Below are positions 7,904 through 16,080 of a stretch of 64,000 nucleotides of DNA, piece after piece (within the stretch, counting starts at the first letter, position 1; the number at the start of each line of letters is the position of its first letter). A model generated the notes under the pieces. It did no database searches and was not told the DNA's origin. It saw only the letters and a list, made by a program, of their open reading frames with translations. The stretch is from contig NZ_RBWS01000006.1 of the NCBI RefSeq assembly GCF_003627955.1, positions 310,001-374,000 of the forward strand, given 5' to 3'. This stretch comes from Sphingobacterium puteale (GTDB lineage Bacteria > Bacteroidota > Bacteroidia > Sphingobacteriales > Sphingobacteriaceae). The position numbers and the translations under genes were made by a program.

Positions 7904-9097
7904 ATGAAAGCCCAAAAAATAGAATATTTACACATCAGCACCCTGCTCGCCTTTATCCTCATTCCTCTTGGAGGACTTACCACCGATATTTATATTCCCT
8001 CGCTGCCGGCGATGGCAGGTGATCTGGGCGTTTCCATGCAGCAGGTGCAGCTTTCTTTATTGCTTTTCATGGTAAGCTCCGGACTCAGCCAGCTTTTTAT
8101 CGGGAGTATATTGGATAGCTTTGGGAGATACAGGATCAACTTGTTTGCCCTTATTATATTTTCAATCGCCAGTTTTATTATTGCACTGGTTCCCCATATC
8201 GGTCTTATCTATGGAATGCGGATAATACAGGGAATAACAGTATCGCTGATTATCGTTGGAAAGAGGGCATTCTTTGTGGATATGTACAGTGGTGAAAAGC
8301 TGAAGCACTACACAAGCCTATTTTCAATTGTATGGGCAACGGCTCCTATTGTCGCACCATTTATTGGCGGATATCTACAGGTAACATTTGGCTGGCAGTC
8401 GAATTTTTATCTATTGGGCTTTTTGACAGCAGCTGTTCTGTTTTTCGAGTGGAGATATACCGGTGAATCGCTCCGGAAATTCCAGTCCTTTAACCGAAAG
8501 CAGATCCTAAATGTCTATTCAGGTATGCTTAAGACAGCGGATTTTAGTGTAGGGCTGCTTATTATCGGACTGAGCTATTCACTACTCGTTGTTTACGGTA
8601 TCAGCAGTCCGTTTATTATTGAAAAAGTTTATGGTTATTCACCTGTTGTGACAGGCTACAGTTCGCTGGGTTCAGGAATTGCACTGATGCTGGGCGGAAT
8701 CACCTCAAAGGTGTTGATAAACAAAAATCTCTTCTTAAAAATCAATACAGCCGTGATCCTACAATTGATTTTCGCAGGTCTGATGACCATTATATCATTT
8801 GGGGCGAATGGATTTTATGTACTGCTTATTTTTACGCTGCTTATTCATTTCCTTTCCGGCTTTATTTTTAATAATGTCTATGCATACTGTCTACAGCGTT
8901 TTAGCAAGAATGCAGGAGTAGCAAGCGGGCTGACCGGCGGCGGTATTTACGTCATTAGCTCCATTGCCGGTTACGGCCTGATCAATTTATTTGAGATAAA
9001 AAATGTTCAGAGCATTGCAATGGTCAATCTACTGATCGTGGTTTTGACTTTCCTTGGGATTGTTATTTTTAAAAGATCAGTCGTTAGACGGGGATGA
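7904..9097 (+). CDS. MFS transporter, Bcr/CflA-like drug exporter
   Basis: The protein has 397 residues and about 12 hydrophobic segments. The first segment carries TDIYIPSLPAM, typical of the Bcr/CflA multidrug subfamily. MFS motif A is recognisable as GSILDSFGRYR between helices 2 and 3. The family exports small hydrophobic compounds by proton antiport across the inner membrane. Its place between SDR and CMD genes suggests export of the same toxic compound or its product (inference). ATG 7904 follows the SDR stop by 34 bases. Confidence 0.85.
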   Translation: MKAQKIEYLHISTLLAFILIPLGGLTTDIYIPSLPAMAGDLGVSMQQVQLSLLLFMVSSGLSQLFIGSILDSFGRYRINLFALIIFSIASFIIALVPHIGLIYGMRIIQGITVSLIIVGKRAFFVDMYSGEKLKHYTSLFSIVWATAPIVAPFIGGYLQVTFGWQSNFYLLGFLTAAVLFFEWRYTGESLRKFQSFNRKQILNVYSGMLKTADFSVGLLIIGLSYSLLVVYGISSPFIIEKVYGYSPVVTGYSSLGSGIALMLGGITSKVLINKNLFLKINTAVILQLIFAGLMTIISFGANGFYVLLIFTLLIHFLSGFIFNNVYAYCLQRFSKNAGVASGLTGGGIYVISSIAGYGLINLFEIKNVQSIAMVNLLIVVLTFLGIVIFKRSVVRRG

Positions 9098-9137
9098 AAT
9101 TGAAAGATTCAAGTAAACAATAATAAATAATAAGAAT

Positions 9138-9680
9138 ATGAAAACTATTACAGTTCCAAACAAAGAACAATTGAGCGAAGAAGCTCAGGTCATTTTATCA
9201 TCTGTAGAGAAAAAAATGGGCAAGACCCCGAACCTTTATGCTACTATCGGATATTCTTCATCAGCTTTAAAAGCGATGCTGGAAACAGAAGCAACCTTAG
9301 CGCATCATTCTTCTTACACCGCAAAGGAAAGGGAAGCGATCAACTTGGTGGTGTCCCAGGTAAATGATTGTGATTATTGTCTTGCTGCACATACCATGCT
9401 GGCTAAATTAAATGGTTTTAGTGAGGAGGACACTTTAGCAATCAGAAAGGGAAGTGTTGAGGATGTTAAATTGGATGCCATTATAAAACTGGCCCAATCG
9501 ATCGCAAACAATAAAGGCAATGCCGGAAATGCTGCACTGGAAGACTTCTATAAAGCTGGTTTGGATGAGAAGGCGCTCGTAGAACTTACAGCCTTGGTTG
9601 CCCTTAGAAGTTTTACGAATTATGTTTTTGCAAATACCCAGATCCCGATTGATTTTCCGGCAGCAAAAAGTTTATCATAA
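9138..9680 (+). CDS. Carboxymuconolactone decarboxylase/AhpD-like protein
   Basis: The protein has 180 residues. The redox motif C78-D-Y-C81-x3-H85 is intact and is the hallmark of AhpD-like alkylhydroperoxidases in the CMD family. These proteins reduce peroxides or related oxidants with a CxxC pair. It is the third gene of the operon starting at 7048 (40 bases after the MFS gene). It is not the same subgroup as the 147-residue CMD protein at 13484. The physiological substrate cannot be inferred. Confidence 0.88.
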   Translation: MKTITVPNKEQLSEEAQVILSSVEKKMGKTPNLYATIGYSSSALKAMLETEATLAHHSSYTAKEREAINLVVSQVNDCDYCLAAHTMLAKLNGFSEEDTLAIRKGSVEDVKLDAIIKLAQSIANNKGNAGNAALEDFYKAGLDEKALVELTALVALRSFTNYVFANTQIPIDFPAAKSLS

Positions 9681-9766
9681 GTGTTTTAATTGAAGTGTTG
9701 GTGAGGGCTTCTTTTAGAAATTGAAGGAGCTCTCTTTTTAACTAAGGTGTACAGCTAAAGCTATAT

Positions 9767-9831
9767 CGTAATTATGTGCTATTCTTCAGCTGAAATGAGT
9801 TAGTGTATAAGTATGGATAAGGATAATTTTG
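9767..9831 (+). promoter_or_regulatory. AraC-type element and promoter of the SDR at 9855
   Basis: CGTAATTATGTGCTATTCTT (9767-9786) matches the 6942 element at 18 of 20 positions. TAATTTTG (9824-9831), a perfect -7 box, follows 37 bases later and 23 bases before the ATG. Confidence 0.65.
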
Positions 9832-9854
9832 GATTAACAAAAAAAGAAAAAACA

Positions 9855-10679
9855 ATGAGCAAAATAATTTTTATAACAGGAGCTTCCAAAGGATTTGGAA
9901 AATTATGGGCTGAGGCCTTACTTAAAAGAGGCGAAAAAGTTGCAGCTTCAGCTAGAAATATCGAAGCGTTGCAGGATTTAAAAGAGAAGTACAGTGACAG
10001 CATTCTTCCTGTGAAACTGGATGTCAACAATCGTACAGAAGTTTTTGAAGTGGTGGAGAAGGTAGAAAAACACTTTGGAAGAATCGATGTTTTGATTAAT
10101 AATGCTGGTTTTGGTTTATTCGGAACGACGGAAGAAACAACAGAACAGCAGGCGAGAGACCAAATGGAAACCAACTTTTTTGGTTCACTTTGGGTAGCAC
10201 AAGCAATTTTACCGGTGATGAGAAAACAAAGAAGTGGGCATATCATTCAGATTTCCAGCTTTTTGGGACTAACGACGCTACCGCTTTTAGGATTGTACAA
10301 TGCTTCAAAGTTTGCAGTCGAAGGACTAATTGAAACGATTGGTTCAGAAACAGCACATTTGGGAATCAAAACCACACTAATTGAACCTAATGGATTTGCA
10401 ACGGATTGGGCAGGAGCTTCAGCGGTTCAGACTTCTTCGGATATTACCGATTACAATCCGGTACGAGAGGCATTTGCGGAAACAGGGGATAATCCTGATA
10501 CTTGGGGAAAACCTGAATCGACAGTAGTGCCAGTTTTGAATCTTATTGACAATCAAAATCCTCCACAAAGATTATTGTTCGGTATAATTGCTTATCACGT
10601 AGTCAATGAGGTTTACACCAAAAGATTGAACGATATCCAAAATTGGAAAGAGGTCAGCATTGCCGCACATGGGCATTAG
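9855..10679 (+). CDS. SDR family oxidoreductase
   Basis: The protein has 274 residues, with the start at ATG 9855. An in-frame ATG at 9813 lies upstream of the -7 box, so it is not a plausible start. Motifs are TGASKGFG at 8-15, NNAG at 82-85, Ser134/135, and Tyr148 and Lys152 in YNASK. It aligns along its full length with the SDR at 7048, so the two are duplicates that have diverged. It is more AT-rich than its neighbours. An AraC regulator paralogous to that at 5985 follows 127 bases downstream on the same strand. Confidence 0.9.
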   Translation: MSKIIFITGASKGFGKLWAEALLKRGEKVAASARNIEALQDLKEKYSDSILPVKLDVNNRTEVFEVVEKVEKHFGRIDVLINNAGFGLFGTTEETTEQQARDQMETNFFGSLWVAQAILPVMRKQRSGHIIQISSFLGLTTLPLLGLYNASKFAVEGLIETIGSETAHLGIKTTLIEPNGFATDWAGASAVQTSSDITDYNPVREAFAETGDNPDTWGKPESTVVPVLNLIDNQNPPQRLLFGIIAYHVVNEVYTKRLNDIQNWKEVSIAAHGH

Positions 10680-10806
10680 ATTTATTAGGAATGATCCGCG
10701 CAAAGAAATTGTTTTCTACAGTTGTACTGGTTTGCTTTTTTAGCTTAACTTCAGAGAATCAGTTGTAATAGAAAGAGATTGTCGAACATTCGATAAAAAA
10801 AATAAA

Positions 10807-11697
10807 ATGAAACATTATAAAACCCTTACAGAATTGCACACCGGAAATGGCTGGGACGCTCCGGAGCACCCGCTCTTTAGTATGATCGGCTGTCAGGCGG
10901 CCTGTCCGCTGGGAAATAGGGAATTTACCACAGATTGCTACATCATCGCTTTCAAAAAAATAACATCAGGGATGTTTATGTACGGACGTACAAAATACGA
11001 CCACGATAATGGCTGTCTATTTTTTGCCAAACCACGGCAGATCATTGAAATGAAAGACCTTGAATTTGAAGAAAAAGGCTATATGTTGATGATTCACGAA
11101 GATTACCTGAACGGTCACGAGCTCTTTAAAAGTATTAACAATTATGGCTTCTTTGACTACGATGTAACGGAAGCGCTGCAACTTTCTCCAAAAGAAGAGC
11201 AGATTATTCTGGAGCTTCACGCGAAAATTCAGGGCGAATATTTTAATAATCCCGATGAATACAGCCGTGAGATTATCTTGAGTCATATATCATCGATTTT
11301 GAAATATGCACAGCGCTTTTACAAAAGACAGTTTATCGACAGAGAGCAGGTTATTGGAAAAACAGCATCTAGATTCAATGATATCCTTAAAAAATATATT
11401 GATGAAGGAGGTCTGAAAAAAAGCGGGTTGCCAAGCGTTACCGATATTGCCGACCAGCTGTATATTTCGCCACGTTATTTAAGTGACGTACTGAAACAGG
11501 AAACAGGGAAAACTGCTTTGGAACTCATTCATATATTTTTGATTTCAGAGGCTAAAAATCTATTGAGGTTGGGAGAGAAGGGAGTTGCGGAAATAGCCTA
11601 TCACTTAGGATTCGAGAATGCTTCTTATTTTACAAAATTATTTAAGAAACAGACAGGTCTGAGACCTTTGGAATTCAGAAAATCACAACTGAACTAA
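10807..11697 (+). CDS. AraC family transcriptional regulator
   Basis: The protein has 296 residues. The N-terminal sensory part (YKTLTELH, HPLFSMIGC, MYGRTKYDHDNG, AKPRQIIEM) and the C-terminal AraC domain (about 195-295, with LYISPRYLSDVLKQETGKT and LGFENASYFTKLFKKQTGL) closely parallel the regulator at 5985-6890. It lies downstream of the paralogous SDR. Together with that SDR it looks like a duplicated SDR-AraC module in which gene order has changed. A strong terminator follows at 11719. Confidence 0.9.
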   Translation: MKHYKTLTELHTGNGWDAPEHPLFSMIGCQAACPLGNREFTTDCYIIAFKKITSGMFMYGRTKYDHDNGCLFFAKPRQIIEMKDLEFEEKGYMLMIHEDYLNGHELFKSINNYGFFDYDVTEALQLSPKEEQIILELHAKIQGEYFNNPDEYSREIILSHISSILKYAQRFYKRQFIDREQVIGKTASRFNDILKKYIDEGGLKKSGLPSVTDIADQLYISPRYLSDVLKQETGKTALELIHIFLISEAKNLLRLGEKGVAEIAYHLGFENASYFTKLFKKQTGLRPLEFRKSQLN

Positions 11698-11718
11698 TTA
11701 CTGCAATTCTGCTTGTTA

Positions 11719-11760
11719 AAGTCACAAGGAAACTTCATTAGTTTCCTTGTGACTTTTTTT
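11719..11760 (+). terminator. Intrinsic terminator after the AraC gene
   Basis: AGTCACAAGGAAAC and its exact complement are separated by a 7-base loop and followed by a run of seven T. It lies 22 bases after the AraC stop. Confidence 0.9.
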
Positions 11761-11887
11761 AATGATCCGATCCCCGGATTATTAATAATATTATGACTTT
11801 TTCGTTGGCGGCGAACAAGCAACTTTTGCTTAGAGAAGCGCTAAGCTTTCCTGGATTATCCTCCGTTATTGGAGGATTTTACATTTC

Positions 11888-11952
11888 CGTACATCTGTGC
11901 TATTCTTTCCGTAAAATGGACTATTTATCCGCTGCAGTGCAATATAACTTTG
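11888..11952 (+). promoter_or_regulatory. Third copy of the AraC-type element with -7 box
   Basis: CGTACATCTGTGCTATTCTT (11888-11907) matches the 6942 element at 19 of 20 positions, and the flanking TTACATTT is also shared. TAACTTTG (11945-11952) follows 37 bases later and 23 bases before ATG 11976. The promoter now leads through a dead gene into the MDR gene at 12287. Confidence 0.65.
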
Positions 11953-11975
11953 CTATATCAAAAACAAAGCAAGTT

Positions 11976-12224
11976 ATGAAGATAATAATTGGATTGATAA
12001 CATTTATGGCAGCCGTTTCATCGGTAAAAGCACAGCTCATTCCCGTAGCAAGGAGTGCCAACACAATCTGGGCAGACGCTTGATGGAATGATGACAATGG
12101 ATATCTATGGATTCCGACAGGCCAGCTGAACCGTTTGGCGGCGTTTGAGAACGGAAAAAGTAAAGTGACATTTCCGGTTGTGATATATAAACTGAAAATC
12201 AATGCGAAACCGCTAAGAAATTGA
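11976..12224 (+). pseudogene. Remnant of a secreted royal-jelly/SMP-30-like protein
   Basis: ATG 11976 begins a signal peptide (MKIIIGLITFMAAVSSVKA) and mature start QLIPVARSANTIWADA, then an in-frame TGA at 12081. The same frame continues as a C-terminal segment with DDNGYLWIPTGQLNRL and PVVIYKLKINAKPLRN, ending at TGA 12224. That ending resembles the C-terminus of major royal jelly/dopachrome-tautomerase-like or SMP-30-like secreted proteins of 350 or so residues. About 83 codons remain, so most of the middle has been deleted. The family call is moderate. Confidence 0.55.
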
Positions 12225-12286
12225 ACTCATTTCAAGATTTAAATTAAAGTAATTCAAATAAATAACATTTAAAAAATATCAATATT

Positions 12287-13222
12287 ATGAAAGCAATTGT
12301 ATTAAAAGAAGCAGGAAATGTAGACAATTTAGCATACGTAGAATTGGCAAAACCAACCATTAACGAAGGCGAAGTATTAATTCAAGTAAAAGCCATCAGC
12401 ATCAATCCGGTAGATGTAAAAAGCCGTGCCGGAAAAGGAGTTTACGGAAGAATTAAAACAGAAAATCCATTGATTTTGGGTTGGGATATTTCCGGAATAG
12501 TAGAAGAAACTAAAAGTTCAGCTTTTAAAGTTGGCGATGAAGTTTTCGGAATGGTCAATTTTCCAGGCCACGGAAAAGCGTATGCAGAATATGTCGCAGC
12601 TCCAGCCAATCAATTAGCCCTAAAGCCCAAAAATATCTCTTTTGAAGACGCCGCGGCTTCCACTTTGGTTGCGCTAACTGCGTATCAGGCTTTGGTTCAC
12701 CATGCGAATATTCAGCAAGGGCAAAATGTTTTGGTCCACGCAGCTTCTGGTGGAGTAGGACATATCGCTATACAGATTGCCAAATATTTAGGGGCGAAAG
12801 TGACGGGAACTTCTTCCCCAAAAAATAAAGATTTTGTCTTGAGTTTAGGTGCAGATTCCCATATCGATTATCACGTCTTCGACTGGAAATCAGCAGGCAG
12901 AACTTTTGATTTTGTATTGGATACAATTGGCGGGGACAATATCGACCATTCGCTCGAAGTGACCAAAGAAGGCGGTTCCATCATCAGTATTCCGACAGGT
13001 CTGAATGAAGATGTAACTTCAAAAGCAGAATCCAAAGGTGTGAAAGGTTATTTTATTCTTGTACAGTCCAGCGGAGAGGATATGAAACAGATCGCTTCTT
13101 TATTGGAAAGTGGAGCCGTAAAACCTCATGTTTCCAAATCTTTTCCCTTTGAGCAAATGAGAGCAGCGCATCTGGAACAGGAAACGGGGAGAACGGTTGG
13201 TAAAATCGTGATTACTCTATAA
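12287..13222 (+). CDS. MDR family NADP-dependent oxidoreductase (quinone oxidoreductase-like)
   Basis: The protein has 311 residues. An N-terminal GroES-like domain (about 1-120, with ILGWDISGIVEE) is followed by a Rossmann domain carrying HAASGGVGHIAIQIAK at 151-166. Catalytic zinc ligands are absent, as in quinone oxidoreductase and enoyl-reductase type MDRs. It probably reduces quinones or alpha,beta-unsaturated carbonyls with NADPH. It is paralogous to 32502-33461. It lies 62 bases after the royal-jelly-like remnant, so the promoter at 11945 probably drives it. Confidence 0.88.
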   Translation: MKAIVLKEAGNVDNLAYVELAKPTINEGEVLIQVKAISINPVDVKSRAGKGVYGRIKTENPLILGWDISGIVEETKSSAFKVGDEVFGMVNFPGHGKAYAEYVAAPANQLALKPKNISFEDAAASTLVALTAYQALVHHANIQQGQNVLVHAASGGVGHIAIQIAKYLGAKVTGTSSPKNKDFVLSLGADSHIDYHVFDWKSAGRTFDFVLDTIGGDNIDHSLEVTKEGGSIISIPTGLNEDVTSKAESKGVKGYFILVQSSGEDMKQIASLLESGAVKPHVSKSFPFEQMRAAHLEQETGRTVGKIVITL

Positions 13223-13352
13223 ATTGTTTCAGCATTAGAATTAGGCCTTTACTTTATTGTACCTGGGATCCTTTTTATATGCTCTTCGCGGTTGCAGCGC
13301 CACGCATGGCCTTCTATCTGCAGGTAAAATGCAAATGTTGGAAGGCTTAGCG

Positions 13353-13417
13353 TTGCTTCCTATCTGGGCTTTACACCCGAGTATCTCAGCGAAATCCGCA
13401 AAAAGAATTTTTCTTAA
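13353..13417 (+). pseudogene. 3' fragment of the Crp/Fnr gene
   Basis: The frame reads the last 20 or so codons of the regulator at 5220-5795 (YLGFTPEYLSEIRKK...) and ends at TAA 13415-13417. No start or upstream part is present. It marks this junction as a duplicated piece of the crp-CMD locus. Confidence 0.85.
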
Positions 13418-13457
13418 ACCCGTTTAAGTTTTTCCGGCGCTCCATTCTCCAATTTTG
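13413..13457 (+). promoter_or_regulatory. Crp-type palindrome and promoter of the CMD gene
   Basis: CTTAAACCCGTTTAAG (13413-13428) is a perfect palindrome with 7-base arms. CAATTTTG (13450-13457), a -7-like box, follows after 21 bases. The geometry matches the Crp sites at 43729 and 44973. The likely binder is the Crp/Fnr protein at 5220-5795. Confidence 0.55.
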
Positions 13458-13483
13458 TAGTATCAAAATAAAAAATAAGAAAA

Positions 13484-13927
13484 ATGGAAAAACGAATCAA
13501 CATCAGCACAACAGAACCACAGGCATTCAAGGCAATGTTAGGATTAGAGGGTTATCTGTCAAAAATTGAGATCTCGCAAACGCTTAAAGAACTCGCCAAA
13601 ATCCGTGCATCACAGATCAACAACTGTGCTTACTGTATTAGCATGCACACCAAGGATGCCATCAAAAACGGTGAAAGACCAGAGCGTATCTTTTTGTTGA
13701 GTGCCTGGAGAGAGGCTATCAAATTTTTCACCGAAGAGGAGCAGACCATACTGGCAATGACGGAGGAAGTAACCCTTATACACCAAAACGGATTAAGTGA
13801 AGAAACCTACAGCAAGGCGTCCGAGATTTTCTCCGAAAACCAGATCGCTCAGATCATCATGCTCATCGTCACCATCAATGGCTGGAACCGTATTGCCTTG
13901 AGTACTCATCTGGAAATAGAAGATTAA
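13484..13927 (+). CDS. Carboxymuconolactone decarboxylase/AhpD-like protein
   Basis: The protein has 147 residues with an intact redox motif C48-A-Y-C51-x3-H55, as in AhpD-like alkylhydroperoxidase-core proteins (CMD family). This is the complete version of the remnant at 5862. The duplicated crp 3' end directly upstream shows that the gene was originally next to the Crp/Fnr regulator. That regulator-CMD pairing is a recurring arrangement in Bacteroidota. It probably reduces a peroxide or other reactive small molecule; the substrate is unknown. Confidence 0.9.
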   Translation: MEKRINISTTEPQAFKAMLGLEGYLSKIEISQTLKELAKIRASQINNCAYCISMHTKDAIKNGERPERIFLLSAWREAIKFFTEEEQTILAMTEEVTLIHQNGLSEETYSKASEIFSENQIAQIIMLIVTINGWNRIALSTHLEIED

Positions 13928-14073
13928 TACGTACGTTTATAGGGAGCTGTGGAAATGAACCAGAAGTATTTCATTAGCTCCCTTATTCTGATAAATTCTA
14001 TAGCAAAGGCGATGTAACGCGGCCAGCAAAAACGAGCAGTGGCCATCAGATTATAATCAACAGAGTTGACCTT

Positions 14074-14134
14074 CACAACAAAGGAAATTTGAACTCCACA
14101 ACAAAACGACATAACAGCAATTCGACGAACTTTG
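14074..14134 (+). promoter_or_regulatory. Direct-repeat operator and promoter of the SDR at 14152
   Basis: CACAACAAA occurs at 14074-14082 and 14097-14105 (23-base period). It is followed after 21 bases by GAACTTTG (14127-14134), a -7-like box. Period and spacing equal those at 4214-4277, and the AACAAA core is common to both. Confidence 0.6.
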
Positions 14135-14151
14135 TAAAAAAAATAAAGGTT

Positions 14152-15063
14152 ATGTGGACAAAAAATAACATCCCTGATTTAACAGGAAAAATAGCAATCG
14201 TTACCGGATCAAACACCGGTATAGGGTTTGAAACAGCAAAAGCGCTGTATGAAGCAGGTGCACATGTGACCCTTGCCGCAAGGGATATCCAGAAAGCAAA
14301 GAATGCCATTCAAAAAATCCAATCCGATACGGCTGGCAAAGGGACATTGGACTATGGAATGCTGGACCTCGCAAACATCGGCCTGATTCGGGAATTTGCA
14401 GATCACTTTATGCAAAAGCATACAAAACTGGATATGCTCATCAACAATGCCGGAGTGATGGTTCCTCCAGCTGCTAAAACGGATGACGGCTTTGAAATGC
14501 AGTTCGGCGTAAACTTTATGGGGCATTTTGCGCTGACAGGATATTTGCTGTCGCTCGTTAAGCAGACCGCCAATGCCCGAGTAGTGACACTTTCCAGTGG
14601 GGCGGCTACTTTGGTGGACAGCATTGACTTTGACAACCTCAGACTGGAAAAGAACTATGATGAATGGCGTGAATATGCCGTAAGCAAGCTGGCAGATATC
14701 TTGTTTAGCTACGAGCTGGACCGGAGATTCAAAAATGCCCGTATATCGGCCATTTCTGTGGCGGCGCATCCCGGCGTCACGCGAACCGATCTGCAGCGGA
14801 ATATCCCGGGTGAAAATCTGGAAGGTATGTTTGCTGCATTTGATCAGGTGATGGAGCCCTGGCAGGGTGCCCTGCCAAGCCTATTTGCAGCAACAGATCC
14901 ATCCGTTGAGGGTGGTAAATTCTACGGCCCGGACGGTCCGAAAGAATATGCGGGATATCCGGCCTTGTCCGGCCATCATACAGCAGCCATGAACGATGAA
15001 GCGCTTGCCAAAAGGCTCTGGGAATATGCCGAAAACGCCATACAATTGACTTACAAATTCTAA
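14152..15063 (+). CDS. SDR family oxidoreductase (retinol dehydrogenase-like)
   Basis: The protein has 303 residues from ATG 14152; an ATG at 14089 would place the -7 box inside the gene and is rejected. Motifs are TGSNTGIG at 18-25, NNAG at 98-101, Ser148/149, and Tyr175 and Lys179 in YAVSK. It belongs to the same branch as the SDR at 3191. It is the first gene of an operon with an extended SDR (13 bases downstream) and an AraC regulator. The regulator is the paralogue of the one beside the 3191 SDR, so the whole module is paralogous. Confidence 0.9.
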   Translation: MWTKNNIPDLTGKIAIVTGSNTGIGFETAKALYEAGAHVTLAARDIQKAKNAIQKIQSDTAGKGTLDYGMLDLANIGLIREFADHFMQKHTKLDMLINNAGVMVPPAAKTDDGFEMQFGVNFMGHFALTGYLLSLVKQTANARVVTLSSGAATLVDSIDFDNLRLEKNYDEWREYAVSKLADILFSYELDRRFKNARISAISVAAHPGVTRTDLQRNIPGENLEGMFAAFDQVMEPWQGALPSLFAATDPSVEGGKFYGPDGPKEYAGYPALSGHHTAAMNDEALAKRLWEYAENAIQLTYKF

Positions 15064-15076
15064 TAATTGATCTGAA

Positions 15077-16051
15077 ATGAACAATCAAACAGTTTTAGTA
15101 ACCGGCGGTACCGGATTTTTGGGGGTAAATATTATTCTTGAATTACTCAAAAAAGGATTTACCGTAAGAACAACACTGCGCACGCTCTCCCGTAAAAACG
15201 AAATTTTGGATGCCCTTACAGCAGGTGGCATCAGCACTTTTGATCAGCTGTCTTTTTATGAGGCCGATCTGCTCTCCGATAATGGTTGGGATGAAGCAGC
15301 ACAAGGTTGTGATTATGTCCTTCATGTTGCTTCCCCATTTGTGGCTGAGCAGCCCAAAGACGAAAATGAGCTGATTATCCCCGCAAAAGAAGGTACGTTG
15401 AGAGCGTTGAAAGCTGCGAAAAAGGCTGGGGTTAAGCGCGTGGTGCTCACATCCTCTTTTGCTGCAATCGGTTATAGCATCGATCCCAGAAATCATGTTT
15501 TTACAGAACTTGACTGGACCGATGAAAACGCACCGGTACAGGCTTATATAAAATCAAAAACAATTGCAGAAAAAGCCGCATGGCAATTTATGGAGGATGA
15601 AGCCCCTGCTATGGAGTTAACGGTCATCAATCCCGTCGGAATTTTTGGTCCTATACTTGGCGGTATTTCCTCGGCCTCCCTGGATACTGTCGTCAAGGGA
15701 ATTGTGGAGGGACACATTAAGGAAAATGCACCATTTACATTTGGTGCGGTGGATGTGCGCGATGTTGCTGATATCCATATCAAAGCCATGTTACATCCCG
15801 AAGCTGCCGGACAGCGATTTCTAGCAACATCGGAAGGGGCGATGTCTTTTTATGATGTGGCGGAACTGATCAAAAAAGAACGGCCCAAATTGGCCGGAAA
15901 AATTGCTACTATGCAGCCCACTCCAGTCGAAGAGTATACGCAGATGTCCCATAAAAAAGCCGCTGAAACACTGGGCTGGAAGCCCCGCACCAGAGAGGAA
16001 GCGATACTTGCAAGTGTGGACAGTTACAATTTCAGTAATACGCAAAATTAA
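15077..16051 (+). CDS. Extended SDR, dihydroflavonol-reductase-like aldehyde reductase
   Basis: The protein has 324 residues. TGGTGFLG at 9-16 is the extended-SDR nucleotide motif, and Tyr157 and Lys161 form the YIKSK active site. The SPF and VVLTSSFAAIG segments are typical of the dihydroflavonol-4-reductase/methylglyoxal-reductase (aldehyde reductase) group. NADPH-dependent reduction of an aldehyde or ketone is likely. It is the second gene of the operon at 14152, and AraC follows 29 bases later. Confidence 0.88.
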   Translation: MNNQTVLVTGGTGFLGVNIILELLKKGFTVRTTLRTLSRKNEILDALTAGGISTFDQLSFYEADLLSDNGWDEAAQGCDYVLHVASPFVAEQPKDENELIIPAKEGTLRALKAAKKAGVKRVVLTSSFAAIGYSIDPRNHVFTELDWTDENAPVQAYIKSKTIAEKAAWQFMEDEAPAMELTVINPVGIFGPILGGISSASLDTVVKGIVEGHIKENAPFTFGAVDVRDVADIHIKAMLHPEAAGQRFLATSEGAMSFYDVAELIKKERPKLAGKIATMQPTPVEEYTQMSHKKAAETLGWKPRTREEAILASVDSYNFSNTQN

Positions 16052-16080
16052 TCTGTAGGGATCAGTATATTTGGTAAACC

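Larger units (their letters stand above)
13353..13530 (+). repeat. Right copy of the 178-base direct repeat
   Basis: It matches 5731-5908 over the same length without gaps. It begins inside duplicated crp codons and ends 16 codons into the intact CMD gene. Bases 13223-13352 before it show nothing recognisable. Confidence 0.9.

Noticed and set aside
9800-10246. 148-codon minus-strand frame
   Set aside because: It is antisense to the SDR at 9855 and its promoter; its Ser/Leu-rich product is typical of a shadow.
12081-12083. In-frame TGA as selenocysteine or read-through codon
   Set aside because: The two halves together are far shorter than the family, indicating a large deletion; a decayed gene explains both.
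5731-13530. Composite transposon or integron explanation of the direct repeats
   Set aside because: No transposase, recombinase or terminal inverted repeats are visible; the repeats are ordinary gene sequence.
14209-14769. 186-codon minus-strand frame
   Set aside because: It lies wholly inside the well-supported SDR gene on the other strand and its product has unusual composition; it is a shadow frame.
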